From: Nicotiana tabacum
Lineage: Eukaryota > Streptophyta > Magnoliopsida > Solanales > Solanaceae
Reading direction: 5' to 3'
Assembly: GCF_000715075.1 (NCBI RefSeq)
Contig: NC_134095.1
Coordinates: 66,221,990 to 66,285,989 of the forward strand
DNA: 64,000 nt
In this document: positions 12,190-24,586 of the stretch, piece by piece
How positions within the stretch are numbered: position 1 is the stretch's first letter
How the letters are laid out: the number at the start of each line of letters is the position of its first letter
The notes under the pieces: model-generated
Told to the model about the DNA's origin: nothing
Databases searched by the model: none
What the model saw: only the letters and a program-made list of their open reading frames with translations
Program-made: the position numbers and the translations under genes

Positions 12190-13780
12190 CATAGAAGGAC
12201 CTTCCCCCAGACTCGGCATCCTTGGCTCCATCGAACAACTTTCCCAATTCACGAAGTCCCAGTCAGGTATGCTCTGGCTAGATGTCCACCTTCGGTCCCT
12301 TAAGCTTTTTGATAGTCTTTGACCCTTTTGAGAAATTTCTGCTCTAGTTCTACTATGCCTCGCTCCAAGTATCCTAGCCTTTTGTTGGCACTAATAGTCA
12401 TGTCCTTCCATTCCTCAATCAACTTCTAGTTAGATTCTTGTATCTCGCAGTGTTTGCTCTCGCATTCACGGATCCTTTTGCGCAGTTGGTTGTACTTGAC
12501 TTGCGCCTCGGCCTTTTCATCTATAATTTTGTGACCTCGAACGAACCCTGGCTGGCCCAGACTATCCCAATTGTCTTCCAACCAACTTGAATAGAAAGGA
12601 GTACAACCGGCATGATATCTGTCTGGCTCGATGGTGTCTTTCCCTATTACGATCTTGCAGTGCCACATGTGTTGGGCTTGGCACTTATAGGGACTATCAT
12701 CATTTTGGAATTCAGCTCGGAAATGGCTCATCTTGTCGACCCTGGGTATGATTTGCTTCTTATCTGCTTGCCTCATAACTCTAAGAGGGATGTAAGGGTA
12801 TGTTCCTCTTAGACCAATCAGTATTAGGAAAGGTGCATCTCCGGATCAGGTGATGAACTCTTCTATCGGAAACCACTCGAACATCCATTGAACTTACTCT
12901 TCAGTCAGATTATCAAAGAGCTCAACACAACCTTTGGCATTCTCAGGCTGAGCGAACATGTCGGGGATGTAATTCATTCGCTTTGGATGGTGGAAAGCGA
13001 TGTGGTCATTCCAGTTCCTTCGCTGAATTTCTTATCAGTATTCGCCCTTTTGGAGATGTTCCATGAGCCAAAGCTGAAGTAGTAGATTGCAACCTTTGAA
13101 GTGTCACGCTCCTCGTTGACACTTCTCTAAGGCTCGGTATATGTCTGCAATGATCATGGGCACAATGCTGAATGTCTGCCAATCAATCCCCTCCATTAGG
13201 GTCTTGGTTACCATAGCCAGCCTAGTATGGATTCTCCCTTTCTTCATCGGAAACACGATCAGACCCAGGAAGCAAAACATGAAGACGAACACCCTACGAT
13301 GAATATGTCCCAAGGACGTGATGGCAAACTCGTCAGGGTAGGTACGGTATGATTTGTTGTGACCGTATCTTTCATACAGGTAGTTAAAAGGGATGTATGA
13401 TTCCTTCAGGCATGTCAATTCTACATTCTTCTTCAAACCCATCATTTAAGGAAACCCTTGCATGTGCGGTTCTCGAGCATTAGCAAACCCGGATTTTCCC
13501 ACACTAGACCGGCCAGTCCTTCTATCTCCTCTAGCAAAGGTGTTATCTCGATGTCCCCGAAGCAGAACACGACCCTTTCATAATCTCAAAATAGGGTAGC
13601 AGCCTGTATTATCATGTTGTTAGGCTGGATCTCCAAGAGGGATGGTAGATTACCCAGATATTTTCTGACGAGGGTTTTGTCACTAGAATGTAAATCTTCC
13701 CACCAACTTAGCAACCTTGGGTGGATGTTGGTGACCATGTCGAATCTGGGGACTTCGTGCCTCATATTTTTACAAGACAA
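12190..13780 (-). pseudogene. Element A ORF1, plant-mobile-domain-like (degenerate)
   Basis: Starts near MSCKNMRHEVP at 13780. Segments 13586-13780, 13104-13445 and 12426-12776 are collinear with ORF1 of element B: LLSWWEDL ... YLGNLPSLLEIQP matches LRLWWNDL ... YLKGLVGLLEIQP, and GHIHRRVFVFMFCFLGLIVFP matches the corresponding hydrophobic segment of B. Stops and frameshifts separate them. The C-terminal part is charged and helical but shorter than in B. Function of Ogre ORF1 is not established; the resemblance to the plant mobile domain (MAIN/MAIL family) is my reading of the motif pattern. Confidence 0.7.
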
Positions 13781-14433
13781 ATAAGGTTAGGTCCTTACCC
13801 CCACCAGACTCGACTATTTAATATCAACAATTAGCATGAAGCATTTAGTTCTCCAAATAAATGCACAGAACGTGATGATGTCCGTTTGGATTTAGGGAAA
13901 CCTAGTGGACTTTTGGACAAGGCTATCTTAAGGATCATTATGTGGACAACATAACTGACCCGGCTAGGTTTGACCATGATGCATGTGCAATTTAAACAAA
14001 GTACGGTTTCTATGGGGTTTTAGATTGGTACCCTTGAGCGGACAACTCAAGGGAAAGGCATGAAACCATCGACTGCACCACTGACCTACTAGTTTTACCG
14101 CAAATACGCCTTTCCGAATTTAGGGGTAATGATATAGGAAGAGTGCAACCACTCATCAAGCATTGCTATAGTATTTGTTTGGCACGAGTGGAGTATGATG
14201 TTGAGCATGATTATGTAATAATTAAAAGTATGTTGACATGTATTTTCACGTTAAAAAGCGAGAAATACAGCAGTTTCATAAATTTAAAGTAGTTATAAAG
14301 AAAGGAAACAAGAAAAGATATGTCAGTTTTGCTTTTGAAGAAGAAATTAAATGCTTAAAGAAATTAAATAAGTAATTGCACATAGGGAGGTGCAAATTTA
14401 CAAGAACAATCTGAAATGGTAAAAGCCTAAAAA
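13781..14433 (-). other. 5' leader of element A
   Basis: Between the primer site and ORF1. No coding sequence. It holds the perfect 8-bp hairpin at 14031-14053, a candidate packaging or translation structure. Confidence 0.6.
14031..14053 (-). other. Leader hairpin with CGGACAA loop (element A)
   Basis: Plus strand: CCCTTGAG, loop CGGACAA, CTCAAGGG, a perfect 8-bp stem. Element B has the same loop at 44410-44424 with a changed stem (CGAG/CTCG). Both lie about 310-380 nt from the primer site. Confidence 0.55.
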
Positions 14434-14451
14434 TCCCCAGCAGAGTCGCCA
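14434..14451 (-). other. Primer binding site of element A (tRNA-Arg type)
   Basis: Minus strand TGGCGACTCTGCTGGGGA directly follows the LTR end GGCAGCA with no spacer. It complements the 3' end of a plant tRNA-Arg with acceptor strand ...GAGUCG-CCA, as recalled; Ogre elements are known to use tRNA-Arg. Confidence 0.8.
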
Positions 14452-17400
14452 TGCTGCCGCGCCCTCTTTTTCCTTCGCGGAATCGGGTTTATGACATTTT
14501 TGCTATGGGCCAACTCTTTCCTTTTGGGAAAGGGGTTTTGCAATTTTGAAGAGTCGACACCTAACGATTTTTAAGGTGCATTTGGGCACCTACATGGTTC
14601 ATTTGTAGCTACGTTTGGTAACCAGAGATAGGGTACGGACTTGAAATTATCCTAAGGGGAAGGTGTTAGGCACCCCTCAGGATCCACTAGTGTGGTTCCC
14701 GACCACATAGCTTTTTGTGAATTTGTGCAATTAGCAAGTAGATAAGTAGGGCTCAAATAGTAAGGGGATGTGAGTTTAAATACATGAGTGTTTGAAAACA
14801 ATTAGTGAAAAGCAGGATTTTTGAGAAAAATTACAATCTAAGCCTAAAATGGGGAGGGGGTCCTAGGTTTTATAATAATATGGATCACATCAATGCAATA
14901 CCCGGTATGACACTCCTCAAAAGAGAGGCTACACGTGGTATTAGCGCACTGGTAATCATATCCATATCTACCCTTTCCCGCCCGTAAAGGTAATTAAAGC
15001 GATGGTTGGTCTCGACCCCTATTGCATGCTGTTACCCGTCCCTTCCTATCAATCCCGGAGGAATTTAGGACTCCTACCCTATAAGAATGAGGTTCTAGGC
15101 AGACCCTCAGATTTAAAGGCAAAATACTAAGGCGACATACAAAACAGGTAGAACTGCATTTAAAGGGGGAAAATATAGAAACAAGTAGAAGGCTCAGATA
15201 TACCTCCACAAATAATGCACATAGACAACATAACTCATACATAATTAAGGTCCATCTTTGAATTCTAAAGCATGGTATCTAACTGATATCAGCAAAACCA
15301 GATCTATTACATGACTCAGAAAAGAAGTTTGAATCAGGTTTGCCTACTAATTTTAACAGTTGATAATTAAACAAAGGCGGCTCTACTTTTATTTAAGTTA
15401 TTACCTAGGCTTGCCTAGGCGTAAAGCAATATGCAGTAGTTATTCAGAATTAAAAGATGGTTTGGAAATTGTTTTACCTAAGAGCATACTGTTCTAGTCA
15501 AATGCAGAGATTATTACCAGTTAATTTAAACGGGATAATCAAGTGTGAAGCCATTTTTACCTCTCTTATAATCAGCAATTTACACTAAGTGTGAATGCAA
15601 GTGCAAATAAGATCCTAAAACATGGTATCTAAGATGTATATATAAAACTCATGATGTAGAATTCCTAGAGCAGGATTTCTAAATGCATATGGAAGGATTG
15701 CAGAATTTCCTAAAAGCAGGATTTCTAAATGCATACAGCAGGATTGCAGATAATAGTAAAGTGCTAATTATTAGCAAATTTTAACACATGATTTTGTAAG
15801 GGTACACATGCTGAAGTAATAAACATGAGACCTAAGGGCATGATTTCTAATGCATGTATGAACTCTAAGCATGGTTTCTATTGCGCAATTAGGAACATAC
15901 ACCTAATAATATGTTTTCTACCCTTGACAATTATAGCATGCATGTTTACCCCATCCCTTTTCACTAGCCATCCCAATACTTGTTTACAAATTATTACAGA
16001 CCATGTGAGTTAATTATATAAGTAGAAATGAAAAATAAGAAATTATACTATGGGAATCCTGAGTAGGACTTCCTCTCTGAGTTAATTTCTCATATCTGGG
16101 TGTGTCAGAGTTCCCTAAGGACCTCCAGGGATCCCGAGCAGTGCTCATACCCAGATTGAATAACCAAAGCAAAGTAAGTACAGTGTGGAAGGGTCAACTT
16201 TTATGTGTCCAAGTTCAGAGGGAGCTCAAGGGTCCCAAGGCAAGGCTCACACAAAAGGGGCAGAACCTAGTAGTCTAGGAGTAGAGTGGAGTGCTTGACA
16301 TAGACTCAAAGGAGTTGAATTGGAAACAGTTTTGAAACAGCATGTTTGAAATAAGTTTACAAAATAGCAGAAGAGTTGCTTAGGGAAAAACAGTTTTGGA
16401 AGGAGAAAGGAGCCACAACTTGGAACAAGCCAACACACATAGAACAAGTTCAAGAATAATATCATTTCCACATTCACAAGCAGGGAAGTAAGGGGATGGG
16501 GACATAGATAGCCCAAATCAGAAACACATAAACATGGATAAGAAGAGATGTATATAGACCAGCAAGTATAAAGAACAAGTAGGGACTGATTGGCCTTTAG
16601 AACACAACAATTACTTCAAAGAGTTAACAAGAGAATCATGCTTAAAATTAGAACAGTAATAAAACATAAGGACAGGGTATGAGAGTAGTCATACAGGGGT
16701 CTATTACACATAATTAGTCATGAATTAGTGTTAATCAAGTACATTATGAGACATACTAGTTGAGGGACATAAACAGGAACAAGTAGACATGTTGATTACA
16801 TTTGAACAAGGGAGGGCAGAATTTTAAGCATGCTCAGTAAAGCAGTAAACAAGAAGTGCAATTAAACAGCATGAGCCATTAAGTCAGTGCAGAAAGAGAC
16901 AGGGATTGACAAACAAGGGAACACATAGAGTTGAGTTTCAGAATTGAACTAGGAACATACCAGTTAAGGAAGCAAAGTACAGAAAAGTAAAGCAATCAGA
17001 GTTCCACAATCCAGCCTTGGATTTTAGCCTGCTAGCCAAAGCAGTAGCACAAGTAGTAGAGAAAGAAGAGAGAGTTTGAGTGTGTATGTGTGTGTTCTGA
17101 ACTAATTGTTCGTGTCTTTAAACAACAGAGGGTAGAGTATTTATAGTTTTTGAAAACAGGCAGAAAAATAAGGTAATAAGTACTGACTTAGCATAATTAT
17201 AGAAATAATACAAATCAGAATCAATTAAAGGCCGGACTCCCTTCAATTAGGGAGTCATAGTTCAAACGGGTACAAGTCGTGTCAAATAAGGAAAAGAATT
17301 GTTTGTAAGACTGATTTACAATAACAAGAATAGTAAAAGCATGTAGCATGTAATAAGGACTAAATACAGAATAGTTTCAACATAAGGAAAGTACACGTTA

Positions 17401-19214
17401 ATTAATAGCATATTTGTGCACATAAACAAGGCGGTGTACAATTTGATTCTGAAAATTAGTTTAAAGAATCACGGATGAGATTGAAAATCACAGGGAATCA
17501 GTACTAACTAAGGAAAGTATCACAAAAGTAAGGAAGCAATTTCGAAAAGGAAGCAATTTCGAAAAATTAGTTCAGAATTACAAGGAAAATACACAAAATC
17601 AAAGATGTAGGTTTAAGGAGATTACACATAATCAACATAAATTATGTGAATGATCAATAAAACAAATGGTCGGAACCATAAATAATACGGGTTTGGACAA
17701 AATCAAAGAAACCTTAAGAACAACCTAAAACAGGAAGCACAAGAGCATATAGAACACACATAAAGCCTAGAATGTTCATGATAGTCATGCAAACACACCG
17801 CAAACAAATTCAAACTCTGAATCGAACCCAAAAGTATTAGGGTTTCTTGACAAATATGAATTGAGAAAAAAGGAAAGACTCAGGTAATGTTTAAACATGC
17901 TAAAAATCAAAGTAATTGCTAAAATCAGAAAAAAATCATTTTTGCAAAAAGGGTTTTGAAACCCTAGTTTGGAAAATGAAGAAACAGTTTGAAATCAGAG
18001 AAACATTTTGAGGAAAACAAGTGAAAACCTTAAGAAACCCATAGATCCATCCCATATCTAAAAAGATCGGAGGGTTTATAGCTAGGTTTGTTCAGAAAAT
18101 AATAGAGACGAAGAAAAGATCGGTTAAACCCACGGATATACATAGATAGAAGACATATCTAAAGAAAAGTAAAAAAAATCTCGAGAGTCAGGGTTCCATA
18201 GAACCCAAAGAGGATGAGAAAATAATAGATCGTTACCGGTTTCAGCCGGAAAAGCCATAGACCTTACTCGAACAGTCATGGATGGCCGGAAAGTAGCATA
18301 AAAGACCATGGATAGAAGTTGAACAAGATCTGGACTAGATCTCTTCGAGATCTTTCCACGAAATCACAAAAACGGGCAACCAAGAGATGTAGGAGACAAG
18401 TATAAGTCTCAAACAGCCATGGGAGTCCATGGATTGAGTGAGGATCGAATGGATTAGGGTTAGTTTTAGGTGGCGGCGGCTAGGGTTAGCTTTAGGTTTC
18501 AGAGAGAGTCGGAGAGGAGAGGGGATTCAAGGGAGGCGGATTGTAAGAATGGGGGGTTTGGGGGGATCATTTGGGATTAATTATGATAAGGGTGAACGGT
18601 GGCCGTTGATCTCTGTGATCAACGGCCAGTATTGAAAGGTTTGGGGCTGGGTTATATAATTGGGTTTGGGCTTGGGTCCGGTGGGTTGTAATTGGGTTGG
18701 GAATTGGGGTCTTGATTTGGCTATAATTAAAAGCCAAATTGGCTATATTTTAAATAGTTATTTTTTCCCTATTTAATTTATAAAAAATAGTAAATAATTT
18801 CTAAAAACTAATTTAAAGGGATAAAATGATTTATAATATAAAATTAACAATTTAAAAACACAAGATCCAATTTTATGCGTATAAAACATAATTAAACCTG
18901 AAAATGGCTAATATTGCAATTATGTACAATTTAGCTTTAAAAATAATAAATGTAGTTGTAAAAATATGTAAAAATTACTTTAGCCATATTTTGGAATAAA
19001 TATAGAAATCCAATAGAATAATTATCAAAATAATAATTTTGGAAATAATTATTGGGGATTTTATGAGTAAAAGGGAGAAAATAAATCAATTTAAACCTTT
19101 AAAATTATGGGGGAAAATAATAAAATACTTGGACATGCTTATATATGCATATGTATGCTAATTTGAAGGTATTTTGAATATTGAAAATATATAGGGTAAA
19201 ATTGGGTATCAACA
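14452..19214 (-). repeat. 5' LTR of element A
   Basis: 4763 bp, plus-strand ends TGCTGCC and GTATCAACA (TG...CA). Inner edge abuts the PBS. It contains GGAAGGTGTTAGGCACCCC near 14660, a word also present in the LTRs of B (about 25455) and D (about 52502), and the 11-bp inverted repeat at 18601-18627. Long stretches are A-rich with no genes. The right end is followed by flank F; the same LTR-end plus flank recurs at 1-2266. Confidence 0.85.
18601..18627. promoter_or_regulatory. LTR inverted repeat, 11-bp arms (element A 5' LTR)
   Basis: Same GGCCGTTGATC / GATCAACGGCC structure with a 5-nt loop as at 1349-1375 and 2339-2365. It is kept intact in all three LTR copies although nearby bases differ. 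Confidence 0.6.
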
Positions 19215-19684
19215 GCGTGCACCGTTGGTGATTGTGACTTGGTCCGTCCCGTACGACTGTTAAGTCGCGTATTTGATTGAAAACAATTTGATACTATTGT
19301 GTTTTGGAAATTATTATTATGTTTTGAGCTGAATATCATATTTGGGATTTATGCCAATTGTTTGGACCCTTAGGGGCTTTTTACTACTATTCCTCACTGT
19401 TTTGACTTAATATTTGTACTCAGTCATACTGTGTTTTACTGATTTTATAACTCAACCTTATTTACCTAGTTTTGATGCTATAAATGATATTTTTGGGTTG
19501 AACGCCCTGTTTTACTGATAGTCTGAGTGGCTTGTGAGGTTAATGACTGAGAGAGGCCAAGGGCCTGATTGTGAGGTTGATGACTGAGAGAGGCCAAAGG
19601 CCTGATTGTGAGATTGATGACTGAGAAAGGCCGAGGGTTTGGTTGTGAGGACTATATATTTATGGATCGGACTGCACGTCGTAG

Positions 19685-19741
<57 letters not shown>

Positions 19742-20855
19742 TCGGGCTGCATGCCACAACGATATTGGATCGGGTTGCATATCGCAGCAATAAAGTGCTT
19801 GGGCTGAAGGAGCCCCTCGAAAGTCTGCACACCCCCAGTGAGTGCAGTCGACTATATATATTTATGGATCGGGTTGCACGCCGCAATTGTTATTATAAGG
19901 TACTTATTGAGCGTGAGTGTTGAGCATGGGCATTGATTGATGAGAGTTGAGTCTCGAGTGACTGAGAGACTTACCCGATGGGCTATATATATATATATGA
20001 ATGATGCTTTGCCCGATGGGCTTGTTTTTATGAAATTACTATTTTCACTCCTCTTTATACCGAGCTGCTATTGAAAATGTTAAACAAATACTTTTAAACA
20101 ACTTTCATTGAAACTGGAGTTTTTACGAGATGTTCGAAATTTAATCACTGATTTGGCTTTGGTATTTCCACTGAGATTTTTATGTTATGAGATGTATATG
20201 ATTTATGTTTGCCCGAGGGGCTGTATACGAACTATGTTTTTCCTAAGGGGCCGATTATGATTTTCATCACTTTTACTATAAACTGTATTGAACCTCTATT
20301 GAAACTGTTGGAAAGCATCTTCAAATGATTTTTACCACAAGCTGAATTTTAAAAGAGACGATTGATTCGTATTCTGATTTGTAAGCTTGTTGTGCTTACT
20401 GAGTTTATCATGATGTGGATTTATCATTTCCTACTGCTCAGTCTTTATTTACTTTTATTACTTACCGACTTGCGTACTCACATTACCCTCTGCACCTTAT
20501 GTGCAAATTCAGGTATTTCTGAGCTCGGTGGCCGGTTCATCGAAGTTAGCAAGGTAGCTGCTTGGCGATCACAGCTTGCTTTTCTCCCTTCTTATTCTGT
20601 ATTATGTGATTTTTTCGACCATGTTGGTCTTGAGGTTGTCAGACAGTTATAGTAGATACTCATGACTTGTGACACCCCGATGTCGGGCTTGTGTTATATT
20701 TCTGCACTGGTTATTTAGACTCATATTATGAGATTTCTTATTAATTAATGGCTTAAAATGACTTTTATAGAACAATGGTTTGATTTGGGAATTGTGTCGG
20801 TAGACCTAGTTTTACGATAGGCCATCACGATCGGGTCAGTTTTAGGGTCGTGACA
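19215..20855 (+). repeat. LTR-like sequence F (partial), host of element A
   Basis: Runs from the element A insertion point to a typical gypsy LTR end (GGGTCGTGACA at 20855). It contains three imperfect about 45-bp repeats (TGACTGAGAGAGGCC; 19530-19640), repeated GGATCGGGYTGCAYRCCRCA words around an AT microsatellite, and GCCCGATGGGCT words. No PBS follows its end, so it is a solo or truncated LTR. Its left portion is not in view. Family is not certain. Confidence 0.55.
19687..19738. repeat. (AT)n microsatellite
   Basis: About 26 uninterrupted AT units inside LTR-like sequence F. Shorter TATATA runs follow at about 19852 and 19986. Confidence 0.95.
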
Positions 20856-21567
20856 GTTTTGTTTTACTTATCACAGTCCAAAGTAAAGTTTTTATAATTA
20901 AAAATTGCACCAAACTATTTTTAATACTATAAAAAAATTCAATCAACAGATGCAAAGAAAGACAAATATTTGTGCACAAAGAAAGACTTGGGCATCGCGA
21001 TTGCGATAAAGGTTTCTGTGCAGAAGGCATATTGGTCTTCGCGATCGCATGGCATTCTCCGCGGTTACGATTAAGGACCCCTGGGTAGAATGTACTTTTA
21101 ATTTGGGACTTAGGCTCATTTCGCTCACTTTTCACTTGGCTTGAGTGATGTGGGAGCTCTTTGGAGGAGAATTTTCATCAAGCATCATAAGGTAAGTAAT
21201 TTCTACTTATTGTAAGTTAACTACATGGATTAGGTGGGGGTTTTAACATGAGAATTTGTAGGATTTTTGGTGAAAAACCTAGAAATTGATAAAATAAGAT
21301 TTGACCATGAAATTAATTATAGAACGGGGTATAAATTATATATTTGAGTTTGTAACACTATGGATAATATTTATCTTTGAAATGTCCGAAATCCGGGCAC
21401 ATGGGCCTAGGTTGACTTTTCGAGTTGGGTTGGGCGATTACTCTAATAGTTAAATTATGATCTTTTGAGCATATATTGATTGGTTTGTACGACCTTTGAC
21501 TAGTTTCGGGTTGCCATCGATTTGAGGCGACTAGTGACTTTTGAGAGCCGAGTAGTGGGCTTGAAAG
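20856..21567 (+). repeat. LTR-like sequence E, left part
   Basis: Non-coding, between the end of F and the element C insertion. It contains TTCGCGATCGC-like words and continues, after element C and its TSD, into 57977 onward, which is similar in style and ends in an LTR-like terminus at 59267. I read E as an old LTR into which C inserted. Its true start is unclear. Confidence 0.45.
21563..21567. repeat. Target-site duplication of element C, left
   Basis: GAAAG here and at 57972-57976, directly outside the two LTRs of element C. A matching 5-bp TSD across 36 kb confirms that the two LTRs belong to one insertion. Confidence 0.9.
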
Positions 21568-22219
21568 TGTGATGACCCGATAGGTCATCTAGAGTTTTAA
21601 ACCTTAATTTCATTTTTAAAATCTCAAATACCTCATTTTAGCCTTTCTGGATTTGCGTTTGCAGTCCGGGTCTTTTTTCGGAAGGCTTTTATATTAAAAA
21701 TTGATAAAAATTTTATTTTATCTTAAAAATCTATTTGAGTTGACTTCAGTTAACGTTTTGGGTAAACGGGCTTGGATCCATATTTTGACGATCTCGGTGG
21801 GTCCGTATCGTGATTTGGGACCTAGGCGTATACTCGGAATCGAATTCAGAGGTCCTTAACTCGAGTTATTGCATTTTGTTGAAAATTTGAAGTTTAAAGG
21901 CTTAATGAATTTCAAGCTTTGACCAATGTTTGACCTTTTTGATACCGGATCCGTATATTGACGTGATTCTGACATCCGGTTGTTAAAATAGAAGTTCTTA
22001 AGTTTCATTAAAAATTTCATTTGATTTGTTGTATGATTCATAGCTCTAGGTGTTATTTTGGCAATTTGATCACGCGAGCAAGTTCATATCATATTTTTGG
22101 ACTTGTGTGCATGTTTGGTTTGGAGCCCTGAGGGCTCGGGTGAGTTTCAGATAGGCCGCAGAGTGGATTGGACTTAGAATTCATAGCTGGTGCAAACCTA
22201 TTCTGGTGCAGGCCTCAGA

Positions 22220-22498
22220 CCTCGCAATTGCGAGGTATGGGTTCGCATTTGAAATAAGGTAGTAAAACCTGCCAGGTTTGCAATTGTGAGCTACTCCCTC
22301 GCAATTGCGAAGAGAAGCTCGACACCATGGGTTCGCATTTGCGACGTAGTACTGGGGAGGGAATGGTTTGCAATTGCGATCAATGGGTCGCAATTGCAGA
22401 GGTCCCAAGTTCGCAATTGCAAACAAAACCATCGCATTTACGATGGTAGCAGAGATGGGGAAACTTCGCAATTGCGAACCCCAGGTCGCAATTGCGAC
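22220..22498. repeat. Cluster of CGCAATTGCG palindromes in the element C 5' LTR
   Basis: About eight to ten palindromes in 280 bp. Flanking bases tend to extend the symmetry: CCTCGC...GCGAGG, TTCGC...GCGAA, GTCGC...GCGAC. Some are TCGCATTTGCGA. The matching cluster in the 3' LTR is at 55844-56106. Confidence 0.85.
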
Positions 22499-23392
22499 AT
22501 CTGTGCCTGGACTTAAGATGGAAAAACTAGATTTTAGTTCATTCTCTCTAATTCTCAAACCTAGAAACCTTAAAGGCGATTTTTCCAAAAGCTTTTCTTC
22601 CCCAATTCATTGGTACGTGATTCTAACCTATTTTCTTTCAATCTTCCATTACATTTCATAAGATTTCAACCTAAAATCTAGGATTTTCATGGTAAAAATT
22701 GGGGTTTTGGGTAGAATTAGGAATTTTTATAAAATATGAATTTAGACCTCAAATTAAGGCCGGATTTCGAAATAAATTACATAATCGGGCTTGGGGATGA
22801 ATGGGTAATTAGGTTTTGGTCCAAATTTCAGGTCTGGACAAGGCGGGCCCGGGAGTTGACTTTTATTGACTTTTTCAATAATGACCTAAATTGAATCTTC
22901 TGCATTCGTGGGTAGTTCCTAAGGCTTATGTTGAATCATTTGGTTGATAATTTGCTACATTTGGTTGGTTCGGAGGCTTGTTCGAAAGGAAAAATCGTGG
23001 TTGAGCTTTTAGTTTATTTTTGGAGCGAGGTAAGTGCCCTGGTTAACCTTGACTTGGTTGATTAGGACTTGTTTGCCTATTTGCTATATGTTTAAATATT
23101 GGGTACAACGTATATGTGACGTGATGAGTACTTATGCATTGTTATTGGGTTAAAACATGCTGGTGGGACTTGTTTCTTGTAATTTACTCGCTTCCTTAAT
23201 TATGATATCCATGCTTAGACTGATTTATTACTTAATTGATCGTTCTTTCCGCATTTACGACTATTTGTGATAATTGAGTATTGTTCCTTAAACTTGAGGT
23301 TGGTATTGTGGAACCGTTGTTGACGTAAGGTTTATTATTGCTTATTCTCTCTCTCAAATTGTTATATGTTCATTGTTACATGGTAAGGGGGA

Positions 23393-23705
23393 GTGTTAAA
23401 GCACGAAGGGTGATACCGTGCCGATTGTTGTTGCAACTATTGATTTATACATAGTGAGGAAGAGGGAGTTAAAGCACGAAGGATGATGTCGTTCCTTATT
23501 TGAGAGTTAAAGCGCGAAGGGTGATGTCGTGCCATATCTATTGTTTCATGATGAAATTGAGAGTAAAAGCACAAAGGTGATGTCGTGTCGTATTTATCAT
23601 TTATGGAGAGATTAAGAGTAAAAGCATGAAGGGTGATGTCATGCCATTATTACTGTTTCATGGTTAGGTTGAGAGTAAAAACACGAAGGGTGATGTCGTG
23701 CAGTT
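23393..23705. repeat. Imperfect hairpin repeats in the element C 5' LTR
   Basis: Six units of about 45-55 bp around the word AAGGGTGATGT. Arms vary in pairs: GCACG/CGTGC, GCATG/CATGC (about 23625-23645), GCGCG/CGTGC with a wobble pair. The 3' LTR has the same family at 56990-57295, less regular. Confidence 0.7.
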
Positions 23706-24388
23706 TCTATTCATTATGTTGTCCGTCTCTTTGGTTGAAGGTTTATTTACTGCTTTATGTTGTCATTTCATGTTATAGTACTGTATCTTGTACCCCTTTC
23801 GCATGTCCCCTCCCAATAGTACCTGTCAATTCTTTATTTGCTGTTATGTTGTACATATATCTTCGCCTGTACAGGTTTAATTATGTGGGTGTCTTGTCAT
23901 AACCTCATTACTACCTCGTTGAGGTTAGGCTCGACACTTACAGAGTATATTGGGTTGGTTGTACTCATACTATACTCTGCACTTCGTGTGCAGATTTTGG
24001 TACTAGTCCTAGCTGTCTGTAAGGCGTATTAATTCGGATTAGCTATTTAGAAACTCGAGGTAGATCTGCTAGTGGCCACAAAACTTTAAATCACCTTCCA
24101 TTTTCCTTATTACTGTTCTTTTCGTTCGAGACAATTATACTTATTTCAAACCCTATTTGTAGAAACTCTAGAAGCTCGTGTACTTGTTACTTATGATCCG
24201 GATTGTACTAGATATGTGATTATTATGCTATTTTGTACTTCATTTTAGCTTTATTTCTGTCTGATTTGGTTAAATGGTCAAGGTTTTTAAAATTGGTAAA
24301 AGAATTACTCTAACGTTGGCTTGCCTAGCAAGTAAACTGTTTAGCATCATCACGGTTCCGAAGGTAGGAATTTCGGGTCATTAAAAGT

Positions 24389-24406
24389 TGGTATCAAAGC
24401 ACTAGG
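24389..24406 (+). other. Primer binding site of element C (initiator tRNA-Met type)
   Basis: TGGTATCAAAGCACTAGG a few nt after the LTR end. It differs slightly from the common TGGTATCAGAGC form. Confidence 0.8.
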
Positions 24407-24586
24407 TTGACTAGGTCTCACTAGTCATGAGTAGGCTTAGTAGAGTCTGGAGAATCAGTACGGAGACGTCTGTACTTATCTTCCAGAGCTATGAAGTTTA
24501 GGAACAAATTTCACTCTATTCTTCTCTGTCATGCGATTTTATTCGATCATTGCTGATTGAACTCTTCTATTCTTGTCCTCTTGTAG

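Larger units (their letters stand above)
2267..19214 (-). mobile_element. Element A: Ogre-like (Tat) Ty3-gypsy retrotransposon, decayed
   Basis: Sense is the minus strand. Order from the right: 5' LTR (14452-19214), tRNA-Arg-type PBS, leader, ORF1, gag, protease, G-patch segment, RT, RNase H, second RNase H, integrase, long 3' UTR with tandem repeats, polypurine tract, truncated 3' LTR. An ORF before gag, the long LTR and the tRNA-Arg-type primer site are known marks of the Ogre group. Every coding section has stops or frameshifts, so it cannot be autonomous. TSD cannot be checked because the left end is lost; the right flank starts GCGTG. Confidence 0.85.
21568..24385 (+). repeat. 5' LTR of element C
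   Basis: Starts TGTGATGACCCGATAGGTCA as does the 3' LTR at 55115. It ends near 24385, where the expected TCGTGACA reads TCATTAAA, so the terminus has decayed. It contains a cluster of CGCAATTGCG palindromes (22220-22498) and a run of hairpin repeats (23393-23705). About 75 bp near 21960 are missing relative to the 3' LTR. Confidence 0.85.

Noticed and set aside
20362..20652. 96-codon frame as a gene
   Set aside because: Lies in LTR-like sequence F, hydrophobic and without motifs; the region has the typical end of a gypsy LTR.
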